Shown: positions 1-9,967 of the stretch, in pieces | Layout: each line of letters opens with the position of its first letter | Position numbering within the stretch: the first letter of the stretch is position 1 | Source: Russula earlei | Taxonomy: Eukaryota; Basidiomycota; Agaricomycetes; Russulales; Russulaceae | Direction of reading: 5' to 3' | Assembly: GCA_025769875.1 (NCBI GenBank) | Contig: JAGFNK010000007.1 | Coordinates: 62,001 to 126,000 of the forward strand | DNA: 64,000 nt | Made by a program: the position numbers and the translations under genes | Notes under the pieces: generated by a model | What the model saw: only the letters and a program-made list of their open reading frames with translations | Database searches by the model: none | Told to the model about the DNA's origin: nothing

Positions 1-461
1 CTCCCGAACGAGCTCCTTTTCGTACGCGTCCGCGAGCTCTTCGAGGTCGTCTTGGAGCGACTCGTCGATCGTGTGGATGTTCTCGCGCGGGATGGGCACC
101 TTGGAGTAGAGCGTGTCCTGCGCGAGCTTGTGGTTGGAATCTTCGTGGTCGAGCGGCACGACGCGTTCGTCGGCATAGAAGACGTGCCTGTAGAAACACG
201 GGATAGGATCGGGGATTAAGAGGGGGGGGAGGTATGCAGGACGGGGTGGAGGGCCACTCGCCACTTGTCCCACTTCACGCCCGACTTTGAGATCAGGGCC
301 GTGAGCGTCTTTGGGAGAGATCCGCCAGAAATCGCGACGGTGAACCTGCCGCGCTTGTCGACGGACTCCCTCTGAGCTTTGATAATGTATTCTGCGAGAG
401 AATCAGAGAGGTTCGAGGTGTCGGAAAAGGAGTAAACGACAGGTCGAGTGGGGACTGCCAT
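1..461 (-). CDS. 6-phosphogluconolactonase, 5' part (gene runs off the window)
   Basis: The enzyme hydrolyses 6-phosphogluconolactone in the oxidative pentose phosphate pathway, in the cytosol. Exon 1 (461-265) starts MAVPTRPVVYSF and contains the NagB-fold motif FTVAISGGSLPKTL. Exon 2 (187-1) contains VFYADERVVPLDHEDSN, the second conserved block of the SOL/6PGL family, and stays open to the window edge. The intron (264-188) ends in CAG. Its GTGGCG donor is the only one I found that keeps the frame, so the exact donor is less certain than the exons. The family is usually about 250 residues, so roughly half is visible. A decayed copy of this 5' end lies at 6954-7021. The symbol is left empty because fungi have several SOL paralogues. 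Confidence 0.9.
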
Positions 462-862
462 GACTGTGAATGAAAAAGAGGAGTAAAGGGCGATGACATA
501 AGTTAAATATCATGACGTCATCCAGACGACGAGCCGAAAAGCCAATCCCAAGCAGTGAAGTGACCCGACGACGTGAGCACGCTTTGCACTATGATGGGGA
601 CAAACCCGTCAATTTCATTCGTTGTTACAAAGGACTTTTGTTGTGACCTCGGCCCTGGGGCTGGAAGGACCACGTGCGTTGCCAAGGGCTGGAAGGTACA
701 CGTGATGGATGATACAGATGTGATACTGTATCCTCACTACGAACGGAGCCAGACTTAGTGCTCGCTGTTCTGCCTCCCATTATCACAGCCAGCAGTCGCA
801 TATCCAACTCTCCAACCCCATAGCACCTCCGGTTGCTATCTACCAGGCGCTCAAATACAGGA
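462..862. other. intergenic spacer between divergent genes
   Basis: This stretch separates the 6-phosphogluconolactonase start (minus strand) from the first F-box-like gene (plus strand). I see no convincing gene. It must hold both promoters. The part from about 475 to 508 is repeated, in mutated form, at 6990-7021. Confidence 0.5.
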
Positions 863-2325
863 ATGGGCATTGCACCAGGATTGTGTGCTGAGGATCGAAG
901 TGAGTCGCCACATATTGTGATGCATAAGTATCATTGAGTTGGGCGCTGCAGGCACACAGGTGTCAATCGGAACACTCACCGATGACGTCCTCCTAGAAAT
1001 ATTTGATTTTTATGGGCGCGAAGCCGAACACGACGATTGGTGGCATACACTGGTGCATGTTCGCAGGAGATGGCGACACGTTGTGTTTGAATCACCGCAT
1101 CGTCTGAAGCTGCGACTTTTCTGCACGGAAGTCACGCCTGTGAGGAAGATGCTGGATATCTGGCCGGCGCTCCCTCTCTTCATATCCTATGACAATCCCA
1201 ATGTCGGATGTGGAGGACATGGATAACGTCATTGCCGCACTCGAGCACAGCGACCGCGTCTGTGAAATCTACCTCGGAGATGTCCCGAGTCCGCTTTTGC
1301 AACAATTCGCTGCGGTGATGCAGGTGCCCTTCCCGACGCTGACCTCTCTCGAACTTTGGACGAATACCGGATCGGTGCTGGTCCTTCCAAATCCGCTCTT
1401 GGGTGGATATGCCCCACGTCTACGAACGCTTCGGGTGGACAACCTTCCCATTCCGGTATTACGGAAACTGCCGTTGTCCTCCCCTGACCTCGTCAATCTC
1501 CAACTTTGGAAGATGTCTTACGTTGAGCCTCAGACGATAGTCAATTGCCTTGCTGCATTGACCAGGCTCGAAACCTTTGATCTCACCTTTTATTTCCCTC
1601 CATCCCGTCATCATCGGACACGTCGACGCCCAATCCCATTGACACGCGTTATCCTTCCCAATCTTACCTCGCTTCTATTCAAGGGAGACAGCGAGTACTT
1701 AGAAGACCTCGTCGGCCAGCTCAGCATGCCTCTGCTTGACCACCTCTCCGTCATATTGCACAATCAACTGATATTTGATATGCCACAACTACCTCAATTT
1801 ATCAGGCGCACGGAAAAGTTAAAAGCACTCACCCAAGCAAATATTACCTTCTACGATTGGTTGGCCGAGGTCAGAATTACCGGGAAAACGGGCACGGCCA
1901 ATGACGGAACGTTCTCACTGGGAATCTTATGCACAAACCTAGATTGGCAGGTTGCATCTCTGGCGGAGGTCTGTGGCTCGTGCTTGCATCCCCTCTCCAC
2001 CTTGGAACATCTCGGCATCCACCAGGATCGATTTTGGCCGCTACATTGGCCAGACGACATGGATAACATCCCATGGTTAGATCTTTTACGTCCATTCACT
2101 ACAATGAAGAATCTGCACCTATACAAGGAGCTCACTCCACGTGTGGTGTCAGCCTTGCAAGAGCTCTCCGGCGAAGGAGAAATAGAAGTGATGCCAGCAT
2201 TAGAATGTCTTCTTTTAGAGGATCCCCACCCATCAGGACGTATCCAGGAAGCCATTGATCAGTTCGTCGCCACGCGACAGCTGTCTGGTCATCCCGTAGC
2301 TGTTCGCCCTTTGAATGGATTATAA
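863..2325 (+). pseudogene. F-box-like protein gene 1, frameshifted
   Basis: Agaricomycete F-box-like proteins are presumed substrate adaptors of SCF ubiquitin ligases. My model has exon 1 at 863-899 (start MGIAPGLCAEDR), a 52-nt intron 900-951 (GTGAGT to CAG) and exon 2 from 952. Exon 2 encodes the F-box-like start LTDDVLLEIFDFYG, the block LVHVRRRWRHVVFESPHRL and MLDIWPALPL. At about 1185-1225 the frame changes: the first frame stops near 1226, and the rest (DNVIAALEH to the stop at 2325) is in the next frame. Aligned with the paralogues at 3570 and 31273, this gene is 2 nt shorter between CATATC and GATAA, so a small deletion explains the break. No intron fits there. Downstream lie leucine-rich stretches like those of the paralogues. 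It is either a recent pseudogene or a sequence error. Confidence 0.75.
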
Positions 2326-3569
2326 ATTTGGTGGGAGGTCGATGATTGATTGATGAGTGTGCTCTGTGTTCCATGCCATGTACTCACATTCTCGTTTAGG
2401 CTCATTTCTTTATGCTTAAGACGCAGGTTAACATTACTATAATCTTACTTTCTTGCGTCTCTTAACCCGCATCAAGTGCGTTACCTACCAAGCACTCTAC
2501 GTTGGTGCGATACCAAGTCACGATAGTGACCTCGAAGGATGGATACACGTCCAGGCCTCAGATAATCTTCACCCTAGTGAAAAGGGCAGTGTTTATGATG
2601 AAGATGGGGTGTGGACGACTGGAGAGTTCAGATCATTTCTCAAAGGAGCACAGCATTCAAATGGACATGCGGAGCATCAAGGTTCGGTCCAGAGGCTGGG
2701 GTTGAGACTGCAGAAACGCGGTGTGCCGACGCGCAACTCGCTCGAGCTGGAGGAGGGGGAGGACCAAATCAATCACAATGTCCTAATGGAGGCAAACCAT
2801 CATCCTGTTCGAGTTGTTTCGGAGGTGCACGCAATCCATGTGAAGATGAAAAAAATTGGGTTGACCTGTAAGACTTGAAGCGATAATGTGTTCCTAGCGC
2901 TGTCAATGACTGGCGGCCTCGGCAAGGACGCACTCTTCAGTAAAGAAAATAGAACAGGGGATCGGGTATCACTAGGCGCAGACCCGTGCTTCGAATGGGT
3001 TCCCGCCAGTCATGGAGAAAAAAAATTTATAGAAAGTGGAACGGAGGGAAGTTGATAGACCCAGTTGTATGTTGGGTTTACCATCCATCCGAGTCAGCAG
3101 TCGTGGTTGAGGCCAAGCTGGAAGCCACGAGTGAGGAGTGACCTGGCAGATGTGGACCACGCCACACGCCGCTCCTTGCAAGTACGCCCATTCAACCTTT
3201 TAACACTGCTACATAGTACTGATCATAATACATGCAACGTCATGGTCCCATATAAATACACTGCCCAATTCTGTGGTCAGAGAGGCGAATTAGCAGTGTC
3301 ATGCCGCAGCTCAGGCTGTGCAGGTTGCCACCGTTACATGAAAGCGTGTGAGAGGTGACATATAAGCGAGACTCCCCTACTTCCTTCGACGCTCTGGCAG
3401 ATAGAAACTAAAGTCCTGCGCTAGGCCCTACTAGTATTGCAAAACGGGACGCAATTGAACGTACCTCACACCCATCTCTGTTTCAGCCTCTGCCAAATCC
3501 TGATCGATCGTCGTCTTTCTCGTAAACAGACAATAACATCATCAAGTATTCATCTCCCAGCACCTTTCG
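2326..3569. other. spacer with the left end of a duplicated segment
   Basis: No gene is supported here. From 2583 onward (AGGGCAGTGT) the sequence matches 29991 onward, so this is the 5' flank of the F-box gene shared by both copies. A TATAAATA at about 3251 and TATAAG near 3360 are shared with the second copy and are plausible promoter elements. Short ORFs here are not conserved between the copies. Confidence 0.55.
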
Positions 3570-5125
3570 ATGATGCATACCAGGCGAAAGGAATTGTGGG
3601 TGGAAAAGAGCCGAGGTCACGGTGAGTGTTTAGACGCACCGGCTCGCTCTTGTGGTCAATATCGAGTTGCATGAGTACAGGTCCCTTTCATAGAAATGTG
3701 ACGCTCCCAGATGAAGTCCTCCTAGAGATATTTGCTCTCTATGGGGGCTTATACAGAAAGAAGAATTGGTGGTTCAAGCTGGTGCACGTGTGCAGAAAAT
3801 GGAGACAAGTCGTATTTGCATCACCACGTCGCCTGAACCTACAACTTCTCTGCACACCAATCACACCTGCGAGGAAGATGCTGGATGTCTGGCCGGACCT
3901 GCCTATCCTCATACATCATATCGGCACTGCAGATCCGACTCCGGAACTTGCGGATAATGTCATTGCTGCACTCGAGCGAACTAACCGCGCGTCTAAAATC
4001 TTGATCTACGGGGTTCCAAGTTCGCTCGTGGAAAGATATGCATCGGCAATGCAGGAACCATTCCCGGCGTTGACATCTCTTGCTCTCTCCTCGCATGATA
4101 TTTCAGTGCCTGTTCTCCAATCTTCGTTTTTGGGCGGATATGCCCCACGTCTGGAATACCTCGAGGTGGAGAACATTCCAACTCCACTATTCCGGAAACT
4201 ACCCTCGTGTTCCCCTTCCCTTGTCTCTCTTTACCTTACGAACAACCTGTACGTTCCACCTGGAGTGATCGTCGATTGCCTAGCTGGATTGACCAGGCTT
4301 GAATCATTCCACCTTATCTTCCATTCTCCTCGGTCTCGCCCTGATCAAACAAGTCTACGTCCCCCTATGCTAGCACGCGTTGTCCTCCCCTCTCTCACCT
4401 CGTTTCTTTTTAATGGCGTCAGCGAATACTTTGAAGACCTCACTGCGCGGATCGACACACCGAAGCTTGACGACCTCTCTGTGTCATTCTTCAATCAACT
4501 TATATTTGATATTCCGCAGTTAACGCAATTCATCAGTCGCATTGAAAAGTCCACAGCACTCGATCGCGCAGAGGTTTACTTTGGCCGTCACTCGGTCGAG
4601 ATCACACTCAAGGTCGACGAGGAAACGTATCAAAACGGATTCCTCTCGTTGTCGATTTCATGTACATCGCTAGATTGGCAGGTTTCAGCACTGGAGCAGG
4701 TCTGCAGCTCGACCTTGCAGTCCCTTCCCAACTTGAAATCTCTCCATATCTGGCATGACGATCGTTTGACGGATGGCGTGGAGAACACTCAATGGCCAGA
4801 ACTCCTACGTCCATTCACTACTCTGGAGACCCTGATTGTACCCAAGGATTCCATCCCGTTCGTGGAGCGGATCCTGGGAGCTCTCGCTGGAGAAGGAGTG
4901 ACAGAGGCCATGCGCGCACTTGAACGCATTGATATTGACTTGGGGCCAGTGGAGACTATTCCAGAAGGCATTGAGCAATTCGTCACTGTCCGACAGCTCT
5001 CTGGTCACCCTGTAGCTGTTGAACGCAAATGGGAGCCGGTGGTTGATCGTACTGTGGTTCTACCTCCAATACTAAAGCTATTTACGGTCAGTGATGGAGG
5101 TCACAGGCTCCGAACCGCAGTCTAG
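3570..5125 (+). CDS. F-box-like protein gene 2
   Basis: Presumed SCF-type ubiquitin ligase adaptor; the target is unknown. I place exon 1 at 3570-3621 (MMHTRRKELWVEKSRGH), then a 59-nt intron 3622-3680 (GTGAGT to TACAG), then exon 2 at 3681-5125. This gives RGHGPFHRNVTLPDEVLLEIF; the reading frame that opens at 3626 lies inside the intron and has no ATG. The F-box-like domain spans about residues 22-60 (LPDEVLLEIFALYG, LVHVCRKWRQVVFASPRRL). It is followed by LDVWPDLPILI and a long leucine-rich region of degenerate repeats. The whole is about 500 residues, typical of these proteins. The exon-intron structure is identical in the paralogue at 31273. The frame is intact. Confidence 0.87.
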
Positions 5126-5319
5126 CATTCTCGTTTATGCCCCATCAATTTATGGTCGAGACGCAGGATAACCTTTGTTAACCTTTCCATATGATCCAGT
5201 CTTCTTGTATGATATCCTAGATCCAGTGCAGGATCTGGTACGTGGTGTAGTGGCATGGCAGTTGTCTGGTGAATGATTCGAGGAAATACATGTCTTGGAG
5301 GATTCTGGATGTCTGTCCT

Positions 5320-6358
5320 CATCAGGAAAATCACATAAATATTTTTTAGCTTTATAAAGTCTTTATTTATATTATAAAAGTCAACAATTGGTTAAACTGA
5401 TCCTAATTCTAGAAAGTCATGACCTGAATATCAACTATACTATCACCTATGGGGAACTCGCCATTCCACTACCATCTCGCCAGTCACAAATGTCACGAAA
5501 GTAACGGACATGTAACACATGCCAAATTAAAGTCCGCCCACGATGAATGATTGGGGACTAGGGAAAACAGTTGTAATGGAGTAGCATTATCAAGGAGTGA
5601 AATCCAGGACTTGCTATGTACGGAACGCGGTGCTCACATCATGGGCCAGTGCTGCACGAGTAAAAGTAAAAGATCAATATATATCATTGTTATAGCTGCC
5701 TGTAGCCGCTGCTCATACGTATGGTCTTGTGCTGGCCGATTGGACCGCCTGTAACATGGCATTAAGAGGATAAAACAGCAGTGTTGACCCAGACTCCTTC
5801 CGAGTCAGCATACGGTGATCACCCAGCTGGAATCAAACTCCGCACTCCGCCATGACAGAAGGCGTGATGCAGGCGTGACCCCCAGCCAAAATACTACTCG
5901 AAAACCACTCAATGGACCTCCATTTTTCTTGCTAGAATGACATTAATGGCACTCAATAGTATAACTACAAAGTTTTAAATGGGGTTGTTTTGAGCAGATA
6001 CAGGGGAAAATGAAATCGGCGAGATGGTAGTGGAATGGCAAGTTCCCCATAGGTGATAGTATAGCCAAGAAAGTTGAGAAAGTCATGTAAGTTAGTTCTC
6101 AAAAGTCAGAAAGTCACATCAGCCAGCCTTAGGGCTATCAACCAATTTACACTCCAATGCAGCTACTGATAAAGTTAAGAGCCCTCCATCCAATGTTGGT
6201 TTGGGACATATCTGGGACTTTACAGACTCTACCAGCTTTACTACCTTTTCTGGCTTTATGGAGGCTTGAACAGTGCTTTACTATTTTACAAACTTTCAAC
6301 TTTAGAAATACTCTCTATAAAGCTTGTAGCTCAAAAAAGTCATAAATTTTCACTGATG
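5320..6358. mobile_element. insertion with imperfect terminal inverted repeats (CATCAG...CTGATG)
   Basis: Copy 2 of the duplication (around 33025) lacks this block, which gives the empty site. Both ends start CATCAG on the inward-reading strands, followed by AAAAT and TTTTTTAGCT-like sequence, and TTATAAAG recurs inside each end, so these are imperfect inverted termini. A second, partial member lies at 62763-62970. There is no coding capacity, so it is a non-autonomous element. A separate element (5435-6064) is nested within it. A 2-bp CT target duplication is possible. Confidence 0.65.
5435..6064. mobile_element. nested MITE-like element with 47-bp terminal inverted repeats
   Basis: Positions 5435-5481 and 6018-6064 are inverted copies that differ at one base in 47, so the insertion is young. 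The 630-bp element has no credible ORF. The ends read CTATACTATCACC inward, so a TA target duplication is possible but cannot be separated from the repeat itself. It retains CpGs, unlike the surrounding older element. Confidence 0.75.
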
Positions 6359-6953
6359 CTCCTTCACAGCAAAATGAGGCAGTATTCACAATTTCATGTT
6401 CAAAACCCAAAACCCATTTGAATGGGTTGCTGGGACCTTGCAAGAGGCTGGCAATGGTCAGAACAAGTGCCCACACATGAGCAACCTCAAGGGCCAGGGA
6501 GTAGCAGCATTTATTCTGCAGGCAAAGAAACCACCCTGTCAAATTTCATAGTTGCAATGAATATGCAAGCATGCAGAAAACCAAGGTCAATTCAGGTGGC
6601 ACAAGATTTAACTTGAAGTGTGGTGCCATTGTTGGCACTCTTGACACTTGTGTAAGGATCTAGTGAAGAAAGAAAGTAAAGCAAAAAGGGGATCTGGTAT
6701 CATGAAATAAATACAAAAAGCAGAGAGAAAGATCTGAGGCAAGCCAGAAAATGGATGAGAGGATACATCAGTGGTTTGGGGAGGATAAACCAAATTCAAC
6801 CAAACTACCATTTAGTAGAGTAACATATTGGTAGGACATTACAAGGTGCCATGTGGTAAAGTAAAAAGCATGCATATGCAAGGCATAAATTTGTACCTAG
6901 AAACACTCACAGATTTCATTAGGCTTTGCTGACACCAACTGAGTCAAAATCTC

Positions 6954-7021
6954 GAGAATGTACACTGCAAGAGAATTCAAGGTGTTGGAAAAAGAGGAGT
7001 AAAGGATGATGACATAAGTTA
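6954..7021 (-). pseudogene. decayed fragment of the 6-phosphogluconolactonase 5' end and promoter
   Basis: The sequence from AATGTACACTGCAAGAGAAT to GATGACATAAGTTA matches 386-436 plus 475-508 of this window. The start codon region between those two parts is missing, and CpGs are changed to CpA or TpG. It sits directly at the right end of duplication copy 1. Confidence 0.7.
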
Positions 7022-7126
7022 CTGTCTTTTTTTTGGATGTCATTTCAAGTGTGAAATGAAAACTGCTATATCTCAACAGTTTCTCAACAGATTGCCTTGA
7101 AACCTTGACAGTAGAACCTTATATAC

Positions 7127-7746
7127 TGTTACGGCGTTGCGGCTGTAAGAGCATTAGCTCAAGGTTCAGTGGGGCCAAGTCCCTGTGACTTGGTTCAAGG
7201 GTTCAGTGGGGCCGGCTCAAAAGAGACCAGATCAAAGGTTTAGCATCTCAAGGCTGAGTCAGACAATGACTTAGTCTGTGGACAGAGTTGATCTTCTGGT
7301 TTCACAGAAGAGGAGGACAATGAGAGAGAGGCAGAGGAGGAAGAGGAACACAAGGGTTCCTTGAGGTGTGCTCAGGTCAAGTAGAGTGTAGGCCAGCACA
7401 AGTGAGTTGTGATTGAGAGAATATACAGGGCAAGGGATGCGACAGGAGATGGGACAAAGCTAAGCTTGGGGCATTACCCAGCTTTTACAGGCACTTAAAT
7501 ACTGTATGTAGCGAGGCTGTACAGTACTATAAGCAGGACAATAGATAAAAGTGGGCCAATAGCAGAAAGGGATCAATCACAGGTGAAACCATGGATGAAA
7601 CACAATGGGTGAAACAATAAGGGATCATCAGCATCAAGGGATGAAACAGTAACCAAGGGGGTGAGGGTGATGGAGGAGAACAATAGTAAAAGTAAACAAT
7701 AACAACAGAATGTAGAGATGAACCGATAAGGGGGTAATTCACAACA
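7127..7746 (-). repeat. chromovirus 3' LTR
   Basis: 620 bp, TGTTACGGCG to TTCACAACA on the plus strand. It is the partner of 16140-16759 and is related to the solo LTR at 63126-63700. It lies downstream of the coding region, which reads on the minus strand. Confidence 0.93.
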
Positions 7747-8517
7747 TCATGCCCCCTTCATGCTTAGTTCTCCAAACTAATTGGTTTTGGGGCCCGACTC
7801 ATGGAGTTTGTCACCTTTGACTTCTAGCCACGTGCTTTGTGATCCTGCTGCCTTTGGACAGAGACCTCTATAGCTTTGATGAGTCCTCCTGAGGATACAG
7901 TCCGTCCGTCCACTACAGTTAGTGTGCGGTCTGTTACAGTCCTTGTTCCAATGACCCCTGGTATTGCAGTGTTTGCAAACATGCTGTCGTTTCTGGAGTT
8001 GGTGACACTGTGCTTTGATCATGCATGCTGGGGTGAGGGGAGTGTTGGGGGTACCAGCGTCATCTGAGAACATTTGTGGGAAGTGAGAGGGTGACCCCAT
8101 TGGGGCATTGTTTTGAGACTGGTCAATGACACGAGGGAGGTATTCAAGGGGGGGAGTTAAAGAGAGAGGAGGACAAGTAGGTAGTGGAGGGGAAGGGAGA
8201 GAGGATGGCTCTCTCGACTTCTCGATTCTGTTGTAGCTCCCTGCCAGTGAGTAATACGGCCCAGTGCTACGAGTGAGGCCTCCATTGGTCATGAGGTTGT
8301 CAAGTTGGTGATGGACTCAGATGGAAGTGTTGTTAGCACGGAGGTGGCTGCGGATGGCGGTGGTTTCTTTGGTTTGAGACTGAATCTCATGAAGTCAATC
8401 AGCAAGTTGTCCCTGAAGAACATTTAAGGCTCCTTGGATAGAGGCATGCTTGCCCTCCAAGACCTTCAACTGAAATGAACTGGTATGGAGGCAGTAGACG
8501 TCAGCAAGGGCACCAGG

Positions 8518-9346
8518 TGTCAAGACACGTACTGCTGATCACTAAGGACTCAGGAGCAGGTGGGCAAGGGTCGGAACAGACGGTACGCAGCGTAAATGGT
8601 GTTGAACAGGAGGACGAGCCAAACAACTAGAAGATACCAGATGGGGACTGGTATGTGTTGCAGGAGGCAGAGGCAAAGAGTAGAGGCCAGTGCAGTAAGG
8701 GGCTTTAAGCAAGGTGGTCGTTGAAGAGTACCTTGAGGACGAGGGAGGACTTTAAACTGAGCGGTTGCAGGGGAGTACCCAGGAAGATGAGAGTATCACA
8801 AATGGACAGTCTGACGACTGCCATGCTTCATTGGGGCTTATATACAGTGTACAGGATCGATTACAAAGCACTGGGACTATTCTAGACTCTTTGGTACCAT
8901 CCAATAGGACTACAGAGGCATAAACTTGCTTGTGTCAAGTTTCAGGCTTACTGAGCGCATTACTGATCATTGTGGAGCGATGACATCATTATGATGTCAC
9001 TGTGGGGCACTTAGTGAGCCTATGAGGTCACTGTGGAGTCGCTCAGTCAGCCATGATGTCATTGGAGCCTTGATGACATCAGATGATTTATGCAACAGTT
9101 TCTAAGAGTTTGTGCCACTGTTTTGGGTCCATGGTGGCTGGGTGGCCATGTGGCTGCCACGCGATGATTACCCGATTAGGAAACGGGTGCCTGGTTGTGT
9201 TATAGTGCTTTTGCAATAGCAATATCTTGTACCACAGGAGGGATAGCCCAGAAAATGGAAGGGAGTCGGCAATGCAAAGTGAGAGAGGTCTTTCTTGAGT
9301 AAAATAGGACAATCCTCGGCCAGGACTTGGCCTTGGTTCATAACAC
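8518..9346 (-). mobile_element. solo LTR (diverged relative of the 941-964-bp LTR family)
   Basis: It runs from TGTCAAGACACG to GGTTCATAACA on the plus strand and is flanked by CCAGG on both sides (8513-8517 and 9347-9351). On the minus strand it has TATATAAG (8844-8837), a near-palindrome (8804-8822) and a short hydrophobic reading frame ending at 8550, in the same order as the family at 14728. Removing it restores the accessory ORF of the host element. Confidence 0.85.
8550..8690 (-). other. hydrophobic short reading frame inside the solo LTR
   Basis: The minus strand reads LASTLCLC, then IPVPIWYLLVVWLVLLFNT, a likely membrane span, then TIYAAYRLF and a stop at 8552-8550. It is the counterpart of the frame at 15439-15639. 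Shared positions are VPxWYLLxxWxxLL and the preceding LAS(S/T)L. No ATG is visible at its start. Confidence 0.5.
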
Positions 9347-9967
9347 CAGGGTCATGAAGGTCCTCGAGAGCCTGGGCAACGTCAAAATGAAAAGGGTGGT
9401 CCTCAACTAAGAGGTGAAGGTCAGAGGCAGTGGTAGCAGGATGGGGGGCAGAGATGACAGGGCAAGCTATGAGCCTTTCTCCATAGGCGGGCTCTCCTCG
9501 ACCCATAGTTCCTAGAAGCATGGGTTCATCATTGTATAAAGTGATACATAAGTACGGTAATAGACATTTCCGTCCATTAAAATTAATGTAAAAGGGAGGA
9601 ATGTGCGTGTAAGGTTCATAAACAAACCAAGGGGGGCCAGGGTGAGTAGGGTCCGCCTCAGTCAGAGTAGGTGAAGGGGTCCCTTTGCGAATGGCGAGTG
9701 GATTGAGGGTGGCAGCGAGGTCCTGAAGTTTGGCTTCGTCTGGGATGATGAAGGTGCATTGGTCGATGATGTGTTGTATTACTTTGGGTGAGAGGGGTTC
9801 TTGTTTAATGGTGGGGGAAGGAGTAAGGATAGGTAAGGGGGATGAAGAGGGAGCAGGAGAAGACATGGGAGTATTGTAGGTTGAAGTAGTGTGTTTGTGG
9901 TGCCAGGCTGACCACTCAGAGGGGGTGGGGGTATTTATGGGTACTGACCATACAACATGATTCCATA

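Larger units (their letters stand above)
2583..6953 (+). repeat. segmental duplication, copy 1
   Basis: This segment is repeated at 29991-33640 in the same orientation and includes an F-box gene with its flanks. Copy 1 is interrupted at 5320-6358 by a nested repeat insertion that copy 2 lacks. Copy 2 has extra bases around 30500-31000. The right end carries the last codons of the gene that is complete at 33606-35004, which suggests copy 1 is derived. After 6359, copy 1 has TG or CA at nearly every CpG of copy 2, whereas the F-box gene part keeps its CpGs. Confidence 0.85.
7777..9866 (-). pseudogene. chromovirus accessory ORF (coiled coil plus zinc knuckle), split by a solo LTR
   Basis: Part 1 (9866-9347) starts MSSPAPSSSPLPILTPSP and is followed by a globular stretch of about 170 residues. 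Part 2 (8517-7777) follows in frame once the solo LTR 8518-9346 and one copy of its CCAGG duplication are ignored. It begins ALADVYCLHTSSFQLKVLEG with a heptad-like pattern, then a Pro-rich linker, then a CX2CX4HX4C zinc knuckle (CKHCNTRGHWNKDC) and further Cys/His residues. Two in-frame TGA codons (complements of 8395-8397 and 8317-8319) fit CGA to TGA decay. Its place between integrase and the 3' LTR is where some elements carry extra or env-like genes, but I see no membrane span. Function unknown; nucleic-acid binding is likely from the knuckle. Confidence 0.75.

Noticed and set aside
3626..3680. N-terminus FRRTGSLLWSISSC of F-box gene 2, and its counterpart at 31329
   Set aside because: These codons lie in a GT-AG intron and have no ATG; the upstream exon MMHTRRKE joins in frame in both paralogues.
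5800..5880. tRNA-like boxes (minus strand TGGCGGAGTGC and GTTTGATTCC)
   Set aside because: The two boxes are only a few bases apart, not at tRNA spacing.
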